From contig NZ_JBEFZF010000006.1 of the NCBI RefSeq assembly GCF_046524175.1, forward strand, positions 124,001-188,000: 64,000 bases of DNA. Reading direction: 5' to 3'. The DNA comes from Spongiivirga sp046524175 (GTDB taxonomy: Bacteria; Bacteroidota; Bacteroidia; Flavobacteriales; Flavobacteriaceae). Both the position numbers and the translations under genes were made by a program. Within the stretch, counting starts at the first letter, position 1; every line of letters starts with the position of its first letter. Below, piece after piece: positions 17,185 through 26,329 of this stretch. Below the pieces are notes generated by a model. It worked only from the letters and a program-made list of their open reading frames with translations. It did not search any database and was not told the origin of the DNA.

Positions 17185-18234
17185 ATGAAGCTATCCCATT
17201 TTAATTTTGAATTACCCAATGACCTTCTAGCCGAATATCCTTCTGAAAATCGTGATGAAGCGCGATTAATGGTTCTAAACAGAGCGAATCAAACAATCGA
17301 ACACAAGCAATTTAAGGATATCATCGATTATTTTGATGAGGATGATGTAATGGTATTAAATAATACTAAAGTTTTTCCAGCTAGACTTTTTGGAAACAAA
17401 GAGAAAACTGGTGCACGTATTGAGGTGTTTTTATTACGTGAACTAAACAGAGAAAGTCGCCTTTGGGACGTACTGGTTGATCCTGCCAGAAAAATTAGAA
17501 TTGGTAATAAACTTTATTTTGGTGATGATGAAAGTCTAGTAGCCGAGGTTATTGACAATACTACTTCGCGAGGTCGTACACTGCGTTTTTTGTATGATGG
17601 TTCGTACGAAGAGTTTCGTCTTAAACTTCGTGAATTAGGAGAAACACCACTACCAAAATATATTAAGCGTGACGTTGAACCAGAAGATGAAAGTAGATAC
17701 CAAACCATCTACGCTAAAAACGAAGGAGCTGTTGCAGCACCTACTGCAGGACTTCATTTCTCTAAACATCTTTTAAAGCGTTTAGAAATTAAAGGTGTAA
17801 ACTTCGCAGAAGTTACCTTACATGTTGGTTTAGGCACCTTTAACCCTGTTGAAGTTGAAGATCTTTCGAAACACAAAATGGATTCTGAGGAGTTGCTTAT
17901 TGAAGAACCCGCAGCCAATACAGTAAATACTGCTAAGAAAAACAAGAAACGTGTTTGTGCAGTGGGCACTACCGTTATGAGAGCATTAGAAACTTCAGTT
18001 TCTTCTGAGCTTACTTTGAATCCTTATGAAGGTTGGACCAATAAATTTATTTTTCCTCCTTACGATTTTGCCATTGCAGATAGTATGATTACGAATTTCC
18101 ACACACCAAAGTCGACTTTGTTAATGATGGTTTCTGCATTTGCTGGACATGATTTCGTAAAGGAAGCATATGCCGAAGCAATTAAAGAGAAGTATAACTT
18201 TTACTCATATGGCGATGCAATGCTAATCATCTAA
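17185..18234 (+). CDS. queA: S-adenosylmethionine:tRNA ribosyltransferase-isomerase
   Basis: Transfers and rearranges the ribosyl of SAM onto preQ1-modified tRNA to give epoxyqueuosine. 349 residues, full length; opens with the conserved LSHFNFELPNDLLAEYPS and carries VLNNTKVFPARLFG, APTAGLHFS and the C-terminal TNFHTPKSTLLMMVSAFAG, all typical of QueA. It has its own promoter and terminator and is the only queuosine gene here. Confidence 0.95.
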   Translation: MKLSHFNFELPNDLLAEYPSENRDEARLMVLNRANQTIEHKQFKDIIDYFDEDDVMVLNNTKVFPARLFGNKEKTGARIEVFLLRELNRESRLWDVLVDPARKIRIGNKLYFGDDESLVAEVIDNTTSRGRTLRFLYDGSYEEFRLKLRELGETPLPKYIKRDVEPEDESRYQTIYAKNEGAVAAPTAGLHFSKHLLKRLEIKGVNFAEVTLHVGLGTFNPVEVEDLSKHKMDSEELLIEEPAANTVNTAKKNKKRVCAVGTTVMRALETSVSSELTLNPYEGWTNKFIFPPYDFAIADSMITNFHTPKSTLLMMVSAFAGHDFVKEAYAEAIKEKYNFYSYGDAMLII

Positions 18235-18254
18235 TAAATTAAAATAAATCAGCT

Positions 18255-18286
18255 AAAAAACCTGGGCACTTGTGTCTGGGTTTTTT
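18255..18286 (+). terminator. intrinsic terminator after queA
   Basis: AAAAAACC plus TGGGCAC pairs across a short loop with GTGTCTG plus GGTTTTTT, nine G-C/G-U pairs extended by A-T pairs, ending in a T6 run. It lies 20 nt past the queA stop. Confidence 0.7.
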
Positions 18287-18318
18287 ATTACCACAAATTG
18301 TACTTTTGCATTCAATAT

Positions 18319-19371
18319 ATGGTTGATAAAAAGAAAGATATACGAGCATTTACTAAAGAGCAACTTCGAGATTTCTTCATGAACAATGGTGACAAAGCAT
18401 TTCGTGGTAATCAGGTATATGAATGGCTCTGGGTCAAAGGGGCCCATAATTTTGATGATATGACCAATATCTCAAAAGATACCAGGGCAATGCTTGAAGC
18501 TAATTTCGTAATCAACCACATTAGGGTCGACCATATGCAGCGTAGCAATGATGGCACAATCAAGAATGCAGTGACATTACATGATGGCCTAGTGGTAGAG
18601 TCTGTTTTAATTCCCACTGATACGAGAACAACTGCTTGCGTTTCATCACAAGTAGGCTGTAGTTTAGATTGTAAATTTTGTGCCACCGCCCGATTAAAAC
18701 GAATGCGAAATCTAAATCCCGATGAGATTTACGATCAGGTAGTTGCAATAAATAATCAAAGTAAACACTATCACAATCGTAAGTTAACCAATATCGTATT
18801 TATGGGTATGGGTGAACCACTTATGAATTACCCCAATGTCCTAAAAGCAATAGACAAGATAACATCCGACGAAGGTTTAGGCATGTCTCCAAAACGAATA
18901 ACAGTATCGACTTCTGGCGTCCCTAAGATGATTAAAAAAATGGCAGATGATGAAGTAAAATTCAATTTAGCCGTATCACTACACTCAGCAATTGATGATG
19001 TTCGAACATCGATTATGCCTTTTAATTCAAAATTCCCACTAGCTGATCTTAGAGAGGCCTTGCAGCACTGGTATTCAAAAACAAAAAAAATAATCACATA
19101 TGAATATGTTGTCTGGGCGGGAATAAACGACCAGCAAAAAGATGTTGATGCCTTAGTCAATTTCTGCAAGTTTGCACCAAGTAAAGTCAACCTAATTGAA
19201 TACAATCCTATTGATGATGGCATTTTTCAACAAGCTACCGAAAAAGCAATTAACATGTATGTCAACACCCTAGAAAAAAACAACATTACGGTTACCATAA
19301 GACGCTCTAGAGGTAAAGATATTGATGCAGCTTGTGGGCAGCTCGCCAATAAAAATGATGCGGTTGTCTAA
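18319..19371 (+). CDS. rlmN: dual-specificity 23S rRNA/tRNA adenine C2-methyltransferase RlmN
   Basis: Radical-SAM enzyme that methylates C2 of A2503 in 23S rRNA and A37 in some tRNAs. 350 residues from MVDKKKDIRAFTK; the frame extends seven codons upstream but this start fits the family and lies 10 nt after a TACTTTTG box (18301-18308). The CxxxCxxC iron-sulfur motif is CSLDCKFC (about residue 112), GMGEP follows, and the C-terminal catalytic Cys lies in DIDAACGQL. Confidence 0.95.
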   Translation: MVDKKKDIRAFTKEQLRDFFMNNGDKAFRGNQVYEWLWVKGAHNFDDMTNISKDTRAMLEANFVINHIRVDHMQRSNDGTIKNAVTLHDGLVVESVLIPTDTRTTACVSSQVGCSLDCKFCATARLKRMRNLNPDEIYDQVVAINNQSKHYHNRKLTNIVFMGMGEPLMNYPNVLKAIDKITSDEGLGMSPKRITVSTSGVPKMIKKMADDEVKFNLAVSLHSAIDDVRTSIMPFNSKFPLADLREALQHWYSKTKKIITYEYVVWAGINDQQKDVDALVNFCKFAPSKVNLIEYNPIDDGIFQQATEKAINMYVNTLEKNNITVTIRRSRGKDIDAACGQLANKNDAVV

Positions 19372-19426
19372 AAAACACCTGCTAGAATAACGCTTTCATG
19401 GTCTAAGTCTTATCTTTGAATATTGC

Positions 19427-20404
19427 ATGAAAATAGCCGAACAAATAAAAGAGCCTATTCGGGAAGAAATGGAATTGTTTGAGAAGAAGTTCTCTGAATC
19501 CATGACCTCAAAGGTGGCACTTTTAAACAGGATCACTCATTACATTGTAAACCGCAAAGGCAAACAAATGAGGCCTATGTTCGTTTTTTTAGTTGCCAAA
19601 ATGGTTTCTGAAGGAAAAGTAAACGAACGTACCTATCGTGGAGCTTCCATCATAGAGCTTATTCATACTGCCAGTTTAGTACATGACGATATTGTTGACG
19701 ATAGCAATATGCGACGTGGTTTTTTCTCAATCAATGCCCTTTGGAAAAATAAGATTGCTGTGCTCGTCGGTGATTATTTATTTTCTAAAGGCCTATTGGT
19801 TTCTGTTGAGTACGGAGATTATGACTTATTACAGATCATCTCAGTTGCAGTTAAAGAAATTAGTGAGGGTGAATTACTACAGATAGAAAAAGCGCGAAAA
19901 CTTGATATTACTGAAGAGGTGTATTACGACATTATTCGGCAAAAGACAGCTACCCTAATTGCCGCTTGTTGCAGCATGGGCGCATGCTCAGTGAAACCGG
20001 ACTCTGAAGATGTTGAAATGATGCGTAAGTTTGGCGAACTTATTGGTATTGCCTTTCAAATAAAAGATGACCTTTTTGACTATGGCGAAGAAAAAATAGG
20101 AAAACCGACAGGTATTGATATCAAAGAGCAAAAAATGACTTTGCCATTGATTTATGCGCTCAATAATTCATCTTCTAAAGAACAACGTTGGCTAATTAAC
20201 TCGGTCAAAAACCATAATAAAAACAAAAAACGAGTTAAAGAAGTGATCACATTTGTAAAAGATAAAGGTGGATTAGAATATGCCATAGAGAAGATGGTAA
20301 TGTTTCAAAAAAAGGCATTAGATCTATTAGCAAAGTATCCCGACTCCGTGTATAAGGAGGCACTGGTTTTAATGGTTAACTACGTAATTGAAAGGAAGAA
20401 ATAA
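19427..20404 (+). CDS. polyprenyl diphosphate synthase (octaprenyl type)
   Basis: Builds the long isoprenoid chain for menaquinone. 325 residues with the first Asp-rich motif DDIVDDSNMRRG (about residue 85) and the second in IKDDLFDYGEEKIGKPTG (about 208), as in trans-polyprenyl synthases. A TATCTTTG box at 19411-19418 lies 8 nt before the ATG. Chain length cannot be read with certainty. It converges on the GIN-domain gene with 1 nt between stops. Confidence 0.9.
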   Translation: MKIAEQIKEPIREEMELFEKKFSESMTSKVALLNRITHYIVNRKGKQMRPMFVFLVAKMVSEGKVNERTYRGASIIELIHTASLVHDDIVDDSNMRRGFFSINALWKNKIAVLVGDYLFSKGLLVSVEYGDYDLLQIISVAVKEISEGELLQIEKARKLDITEEVYYDIIRQKTATLIAACCSMGACSVKPDSEDVEMMRKFGELIGIAFQIKDDLFDYGEEKIGKPTGIDIKEQKMTLPLIYALNNSSSKEQRWLINSVKNHNKNKKRVKEVITFVKDKGGLEYAIEKMVMFQKKALDLLAKYPDSVYKEALVLMVNYVIERKK

Positions 20405-20405
20405 G

Positions 20406-21161
20406 CTAATCTTCTCTAAAAATCAATCTCCCGTTAAATATTTCTTCTACCTCAACAGTTTCTGGTCTATTATAACTAATCACATTCCCAACACTTCTTA
20501 TAGTACCTCTAAGTACAACTTGAGGATTAACGATAATGTCGTTGCTCCCTCGATGATTAATTGTTACGGAATTCGCTAAAAGATCTCTACCCTCAAACCG
20601 ACCATTTCCCGCTACGTATTGAACATTTAAACTTTCAGTATTTCCGGAGATGTAACAATTTGATAAATTATTGAATACCAAACTAACGGATTGGCAATTT
20701 ACCTCTAGTCTAAAATCACCAATTGTTACGCTATCAGGAAAGTTAAAATCTTCAGATACCAAACGAATACTTGAATAGCCCAACACACCATCTGATCTTA
20801 TTTCGTGTTGTGAGGCCGTTCTAAGCTCAGTAATGTTTGGAGAGGAAACATAAGCTACAGTTGTCCCGAAGCTTCTAAAATTATTACATCCGTTATTGTC
20901 TGATAAAATAAGCTGCCCATCAACCACTTCCACCTCAATATCGCTTAACAAGTTTTTGCCTGTTTCAATAACTACTTTAGTTGTAGGCTCATCTTTTAAA
21001 ACTAACGTCACATTTTCGTTTACCAGGATCCTGGAAAAATTAGTTACACTAAACTCCTTTTGTATGATAGCTCCCGTTGTTTGAAAACAATCATTTGTAT
21101 TCTCCTTGTTGCAACCTAAGAAGGCTACTAAAATGACCAATATGAAAATGCACTTTTTCAA
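20406..21161 (-). CDS. GIN-domain (DUF2807) lipoprotein
   Basis: 251 residues. A lipobox (VAFLGC, residues 13-18) marks it as a lipoprotein. The rest is a right-handed beta-helix-like repeat of the head domain of DUF2807 (FSRILVNENVTLVLKDEPTT, then SVTIGDFRLEVNCQSVSLVF). These proteins are cell-envelope lipoproteins of Bacteroidota with no firm biochemical role. It starts 6 nt after the PagL-like gene, so the two form an operon. Confidence 0.85.
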   Translation of the reverse strand: MKKCIFILVILVAFLGCNKENTNDCFQTTGAIIQKEFSVTNFSRILVNENVTLVLKDEPTTKVVIETGKNLLSDIEVEVVDGQLILSDNNGCNNFRSFGTTVAYVSSPNITELRTASQHEIRSDGVLGYSSIRLVSEDFNFPDSVTIGDFRLEVNCQSVSLVFNNLSNCYISGNTESLNVQYVAGNGRFEGRDLLANSVTINHRGSNDIIVNPQVVLRGTIRSVGNVISYNRPETVEVEEIFNGRLIFRED

Positions 21162-21167
21162 AATAAA

Positions 21168-22259
21168 TTATAATCGTATTCCTACCCCAAATTCTACTGC
21201 CTCTGCCTTTGCGGCATGGGATTTTAAGGTCATTGCGGCAAAAATTTTGTCATTAAAGTAATGTTTAAGACCTACTCTAATATACGTTCTTCCCTCAAAA
21301 TCGAAAGGATAATATACGTAATACCCGAATTGCGTAACAACTGAAAACTTACTGATAAATAATTCGTGCCCTGCAAATAGCCCGACACGCTTAAAATCTT
21401 CATTCCCTTCTAGACCATCCTCCGGGAATGCTATGAATCGATAGCGTATATACTCCTTTAAAAAATTGGAATAAAACACTTCGCTACCTAACTGAAACGC
21501 ACTTTTATGACTAATTCTTTTATCCGCATAAAATGAAAAAATATAAAACGGAAATTGACCACTTCCAATTACATCACTCTCATTAATACCGCTTCTAAAA
21601 ACGACATTATACTTTATTGGCTGGGTAAATTTCTTCTCTTCATCGTTTCTAATAAAATCAGGATCAGTAGCATCCATGTTGTAATTTAAACCCACATTAA
21701 AAGCAATAGAGTTAATACTGGTGTTTGGTGCCCGTACATTCGCATTCGAATTGTGAATTAGTGACAATCCTGCTTGCAAGCCAATCCGATCAAAAAGGCG
21801 TTCTTTTTTATAATTAAGCATTAGATAAGTACTACTTAATATGCGGCTACCATATGCGATATTTCGAAAATTGGTTTCAGGATCATATGGATTATTACTG
21901 TAACTTAAACCTTGGCCGATTCTAAGGATTATCTTCCTATTCAAAAAGTAAAAATTGGCATGGCCATACAGGGAAAAGGTTTCACCCAAAAACTCATTTT
22001 TCAGATCTTGATAGGCTATTGAAATTCCATAATCCGGATATCCATATCGTTCTTGCCATGCTTTTTCGCCAAATGTTTTTTTATTCCAACTAGCTATAAA
22101 TCCCGAAGGATGTCCTGTTATTAAGTGAAGAATATCATCATTGTGACGCGCAATATTCCCATGAAAATAGTTCACATCAAAATAAGAATTTGTTCCACTC
22201 TCTTGAGCAAAACAAATAATAGTGAACACCAAAAAAAGGTAAGACAGGTATTGCTTCAT
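21168..22259 (-). CDS. PagL-like acyloxyacyl hydrolase / lipid A deacylase family protein
   Basis: 363 residues with a signal peptide (MKQYLSYLFLVFTIICFAQ) and an outer membrane barrel pattern ending in VEFGVGIRL. The motif SLIHNSNANV (about residue 167) gives the His-x-Ser pair of the PagL active site. PagL removes the 3-O acyl chain of lipid A at the outer leaflet. The length is about twice that of PagL of Pseudomonas, as in other Flavobacteria, so substrate is inferred. It is followed directly by the GIN lipoprotein. Confidence 0.75.
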   Translation of the reverse strand: MKQYLSYLFLVFTIICFAQESGTNSYFDVNYFHGNIARHNDDILHLITGHPSGFIASWNKKTFGEKAWQERYGYPDYGISIAYQDLKNEFLGETFSLYGHANFYFLNRKIILRIGQGLSYSNNPYDPETNFRNIAYGSRILSSTYLMLNYKKERLFDRIGLQAGLSLIHNSNANVRAPNTSINSIAFNVGLNYNMDATDPDFIRNDEEKKFTQPIKYNVVFRSGINESDVIGSGQFPFYIFSFYADKRISHKSAFQLGSEVFYSNFLKEYIRYRFIAFPEDGLEGNEDFKRVGLFAGHELFISKFSVVTQFGYYVYYPFDFEGRTYIRVGLKHYFNDKIFAAMTLKSHAAKAEAVEFGVGIRL

Positions 22260-22328
22260 AGCGAAGCGCTAAAAATAAACAAAATGCGAATGATAATTCA
22301 AGTTATCGTAAGACACTTGCTGATAGTA

Positions 22329-23282
22329 CTAAAAGACTTCTTTCGCAATAGCCTGAATATTGCTCGATTTACCCATACTATAATAATGTAAAACCGGCAC
22401 CCCGGCAGCCATTAATTCTTTTGATTGTTGTATGGCAAATTCCACCCCTACTTGTCTGGCATCAGCATTTGTTTTACATTTCTCTACTTCCTTTACCAAC
22501 ACATCTGGTATATCAAGTTTAAAAACCTGAGGTAATAATTGCAAGTGTCTTTTTACCGCAAGTGGTTTTATTCCCGGAATAATGGGTACTGTAATACCAG
22601 CATTCCTAGCATTTTCTACAAAATCGAAATACCGTTTATTATCAAAAAACATTTGTGTAACAACATAGTCCGCGCCCGCATCTACTTTTTGTTTTAAACG
22701 TCTTATGTCAGCATCCATCGACGGGGCTTCCATATGTTTTTCGGGATAGCCGGCGACACCAATACAGAAATTAGACTTGTTATCAGTTTCTACAACTTCA
22801 TGCAAAAACTGGCCATTATTCATATTTACAATCTGCTCAACCAAATCGCTTGCATAGCAATGACCGCCATTAGTAGGTTTAAAATACTTTTCCTCTTTCA
22901 TCGCATCACCACGAAGTGCCATTACATTATCAATACCTAAATAGTGGCAGTCGACCAATAAATACTCTGTTTCTTCTTTGGTAAAGCCTCCACACAATAC
23001 ATGAGGAATTGTATCAACTTCATACTTATGAGTAATAGAAGCGCATATACCCACAGAACCCGGACGCATTCTAGTAAGCTTTTTGTCTAATAGCCCATCT
23101 CTGTCAATGTAAATGTATTCTTCTCGTGAAGTAGTAACATCAATAAATGGTGGTTTAAACTCCATTAATGGGTCGATGTTGTCATATAGCTCCTGAATGC
23201 TTCTTCCCTTTTGGGGTGGGATTAATTCAAATGAGAATAAAGTTTTTCCTTTTGCTTTTATTATATGCTCTGTTACTTTCAT
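22329..23282 (-). CDS. metF: 5,10-methylenetetrahydrofolate reductase
   Basis: Reduces methylene-THF to methyl-THF, the methyl donor for methionine synthase. 317 residues; FAD enzyme with SFELIPPQKGRS near the N-terminus, the conserved MALRGD (about residue 120) and a QMFFDNKRYF segment that lies at the folate site. It follows metH part 2 by 81 nt on the same strand and is probably the last gene under the SAM riboswitch at 27587-27686. Confidence 0.94.
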   Translation of the reverse strand: MKVTEHIIKAKGKTLFSFELIPPQKGRSIQELYDNIDPLMEFKPPFIDVTTSREEYIYIDRDGLLDKKLTRMRPGSVGICASITHKYEVDTIPHVLCGGFTKEETEYLLVDCHYLGIDNVMALRGDAMKEEKYFKPTNGGHCYASDLVEQIVNMNNGQFLHEVVETDNKSNFCIGVAGYPEKHMEAPSMDADIRRLKQKVDAGADYVVTQMFFDNKRYFDFVENARNAGITVPIIPGIKPLAVKRHLQLLPQVFKLDIPDVLVKEVEKCKTNADARQVGVEFAIQQSKELMAAGVPVLHYYSMGKSSNIQAIAKEVF

Positions 23283-23363
23283 TTTAAGTTGGCGGTTGCC
23301 AGTTTTAATTAGATCTACAAGGGTATCTTCTCGCCTATAACTTCGGCGACCACATCTTGCAGA

Positions 23364-26048
23364 TTAAGCGAGATTTGGACTAAGCCATTTTCGAGCCAAT
23401 TCCAAATCAATGTTTTTACGTTTACTATAATCTTTTAGCTGATCTTCTGTGATTTTCCCTAATCCGAAATATTTAGCATATGGATTGGCAAAATAATATC
23501 CAGATACTGATGCCGCTGGCCACATGGCCAAACTTTCAGTAAGTTCAACACCAATAGTTTCTTTAACTTGTAACAGCTCCCATATTGTTTCTTTTTCTAA
23601 ATGATCTGGACAAGCTGGATAACCAGGTGCTGGTCTAATACCTTTATATTCCTCTTTGATCAAGGCTTCATTCGTCAATTTTTCATCAGCAGCATAGCCC
23701 CAATGTTCCTTTCTTACTTTCTCATGTAAAAACTCGGCATAAGCCTCTGCCAAACGATCAGCTAATGCCTTAATCATGATCGAATTATAATCGTCATGGG
23801 CATCCTCGAATTTTTTAGCTAGTTCTTGAGTACCAAAACCTGTGGTTACACAAAAACAACCCATATAATCTTGTTTGCCCGATTCTTTAGGAGCAACAAA
23901 ATCGGCTAATGCGAAGCTAAGTTTACCCTCTCTTTTTTTGAGTTGTTGTCTGAGGGTGCGAAACATATAGGCGCTTCGACTGCGTTCAGTCTGACCTTGT
24001 ATTGTTACTTCAATGTCATCATCATTTACAGTATTTGCGGGAAAAATACCAAATACAGCTTTTGCTATTAGCTGTTTTTTTGCAACTACTTCTTTAAGCA
24101 TTTCTTGAGCATCTTTAAATAAGCTAGTAGCTTGTTTACCAACGACATCATCGGTTAAAATATCGGGATATTTTCCGTGAAGATCCCATGATCTAAAAAA
24201 CGGACTCCAATCGATATATGAGACTAATACACTTAAATCTTGATCTTGTATAATTTGAATCCCTTCTTGATTTGGTTTCATCGCTTCGAATGAATCCCAA
24301 TCAATTTGGAATTTTCTTTTTCTTGCTTCTTCTAAGCTGATGTATTCTTTTTGTTTCCCTCTAGTTAAGAACTGTTCACGAAATTTGTTGTATTCTTCCC
24401 TTATTTGTTCCTTAAATTGCCCATTATCTTCCTGTAATAAATTCCCAACAACGGTCACCGCTCTTGATGCATCATTTACATGTACAACGGTATTAGAATA
24501 CTTAGGCTCTATCTTAACAGCTGTATGTGCTCTAGATGTTGTCGCACCCCCTATTAAAAGTGGAATATTGAGATCATTTTTCTCCATCTGATCTGCTAGA
24601 TATACCATTTCATCTAAGGAAGGTGTTATCAAACCGCTTAAACCAATAGCATCTACTTTTTCTTCGATTGCCGCTTGAATGATTTTTTCCGGTGGTACCA
24701 TCACTCCAAGATCGATTATCTCGTAATTGTTGCATGCTAGTACCACACCAACAATATTCTTTCCTATATCATGAACATCTCCTTTTACTGTCGCTAACAA
24801 AATTTTACCGACTGCACCGGACGAACTGTCTTTTTCCGCCTCGATAAACGGATTTAAATATGCAACGGCCTTTTTCATCACCCTAGCTGATTTTACCACC
24901 TGGGGTAGGAACATTTTTCCACTACCAAATAGGTCACCCACCACATTCATTCCCGTCATAAGATGTCCTTCAATTACTTGAATAGGCCGGTCAACCGACA
25001 AGCGAGCCTCTTCGATATCTTCTAAAACAAATTCATCAATACCTTTAACTAATGAATGGGTAATTCTAGATTGTAGTTCCTCTGATCGCCAAGCAAGTTT
25101 TTTAGAATCATCCTCTTTTTTGCTTCCCTTTACAGTTTCAGCAAAGTCTAATAACCGTTCAGTGGCATCATCTCTTCTATCCAACAAGACATCTTCAACA
25201 TATTCCAATAAATCTTTAGGAATTTCGTCATATACTTCTAACATTGCTGGATTCACAATTCCCATATTCATACCATTTTTAATGGCATGATATAAGAAAG
25301 AAGAATGCATCGCTTCTCTAACTGCATTATTCCCTCTAAATGAAAATGACACATTGCTTACCCCACCACTTACATTGGCATGTGGTAAATTCTCGCGTAT
25401 CCATTTTGTAGCATTGAAAAAGTCAAGTGCATTTTTTCGATGCTCTTCCATTCCGGTTGCAACTGGAAAAATATTAGGATCGAAAATGATGTCTTGGGGA
25501 GCAAACTTTACCTTATCAACCAGAATACGATACGACCGTTCGCAAATTTCAATACGGCGTTCATAATTGTCGGCTTGACCATCTTCATCAAATGCCATAA
25601 CAATTACTGCTGCACCATACCGTTTTATCAAGGTAGCCTGTCGGATAAATTCTTCCTCCCCACCTTTTAAGCTAATGGAATTGACAACACATTTACCTTG
25701 CACTACTTTTAATCCTGCTTCAATAATTTCCCATTTTGAGCTATCAACCATTATAGGAACGCGCGCAATATCGGGCTCAGCAGCAATAAGGTTTAAAAAT
25801 TTAGTCATGGCATAAACACCATCTAACATTCCCTCATCCATATTGACATCTATGATCTGAGCCCCACCTTCTACCTGATGTCTTGCGACCTCGAGCGCCT
25901 CGTCATATTTTTCTTCTTTTATAAGCCTAAGAAACTTTCGAGATCCGGTAACATTCGTTCGCTCACCAACATTTACGAAATTACTTTCGGGAGTAATGAC
26001 CAATGGTTCGAGACCTGATAGGGTTAGGTATTTATTTTGACTACTCAT
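23364..26048 (-). CDS. metH: methionine synthase, pterin-, cobalamin- and activation-domain subunit
   Basis: 894 residues covering all MetH modules except the homocysteine domain. Order: methyl-THF pterin-binding domain (about 10-280, FVNVGERTNVTGS), helical cap (about 320-400), B12-binding Rossmann domain with the cobalt-ligand His in GDVHDIGKN (about 430), and the SAM-dependent reactivation domain (about 560-890, with RPAPGYPACPDH). The homocysteine domain is encoded two genes upstream. Such a two-part MetH is common in Bacteroidota. The start overlaps the stop of the small ABM gene by one base (TAATG), so the parts are cotranslated. Confidence 0.94.
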   Translation of the reverse strand: MSSQNKYLTLSGLEPLVITPESNFVNVGERTNVTGSRKFLRLIKEEKYDEALEVARHQVEGGAQIIDVNMDEGMLDGVYAMTKFLNLIAAEPDIARVPIMVDSSKWEIIEAGLKVVQGKCVVNSISLKGGEEEFIRQATLIKRYGAAVIVMAFDEDGQADNYERRIEICERSYRILVDKVKFAPQDIIFDPNIFPVATGMEEHRKNALDFFNATKWIRENLPHANVSGGVSNVSFSFRGNNAVREAMHSSFLYHAIKNGMNMGIVNPAMLEVYDEIPKDLLEYVEDVLLDRRDDATERLLDFAETVKGSKKEDDSKKLAWRSEELQSRITHSLVKGIDEFVLEDIEEARLSVDRPIQVIEGHLMTGMNVVGDLFGSGKMFLPQVVKSARVMKKAVAYLNPFIEAEKDSSSGAVGKILLATVKGDVHDIGKNIVGVVLACNNYEIIDLGVMVPPEKIIQAAIEEKVDAIGLSGLITPSLDEMVYLADQMEKNDLNIPLLIGGATTSRAHTAVKIEPKYSNTVVHVNDASRAVTVVGNLLQEDNGQFKEQIREEYNKFREQFLTRGKQKEYISLEEARKRKFQIDWDSFEAMKPNQEGIQIIQDQDLSVLVSYIDWSPFFRSWDLHGKYPDILTDDVVGKQATSLFKDAQEMLKEVVAKKQLIAKAVFGIFPANTVNDDDIEVTIQGQTERSRSAYMFRTLRQQLKKREGKLSFALADFVAPKESGKQDYMGCFCVTTGFGTQELAKKFEDAHDDYNSIMIKALADRLAEAYAEFLHEKVRKEHWGYAADEKLTNEALIKEEYKGIRPAPGYPACPDHLEKETIWELLQVKETIGVELTESLAMWPAASVSGYYFANPYAKYFGLGKITEDQLKDYSKRKNIDLELARKWLSPNLA

Positions 26049-26329
26049 TAGCTGTAATGTTCTACTATTGGAAAAGGCTCATAATAATGATGTAGCAACG
26101 ACTTCCATGTTTTATATTCTTCCGACTTTCTAAAACCTATTTCGTGGTCTTCAATTGTTCTCCAGTTCACTAACAAAATATACTTATCCTCCTGTTCAAC
26201 ACATTTTTTTAGTTCATGAGAAATATATCCTTCCATTGAAGAAATGATGGTTTCCGCTTTTTTAAAGGAATATTCAAAATCGGCTGATAAGCCTGATTTA
26301 ATATGAAGGATGGCTACTTCTAAAATCAT
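26048..26329 (-). CDS. ABM-domain (antibiotic biosynthesis monooxygenase-like) protein
   Basis: 93 residues of ferredoxin-like ABM fold: LEVAILHIKSG, then FEYSFKKAETIISSMEGYIS, KYILLVNWRT and a C-terminal HYYEPFPIVEHY. ABM proteins include small heme-independent oxygenases and many of unknown function. It lies exactly between the two halves of methionine synthase: its start is adjacent to the stop of part 1 and its stop overlaps the start of part 2. Such tight packing suggests a role linked to MetH, but no function can be assigned. Confidence 0.85.
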   Translation of the reverse strand: MILEVAILHIKSGLSADFEYSFKKAETIISSMEGYISHELKKCVEQEDKYILLVNWRTIEDHEIGFRKSEEYKTWKSLLHHYYEPFPIVEHYS

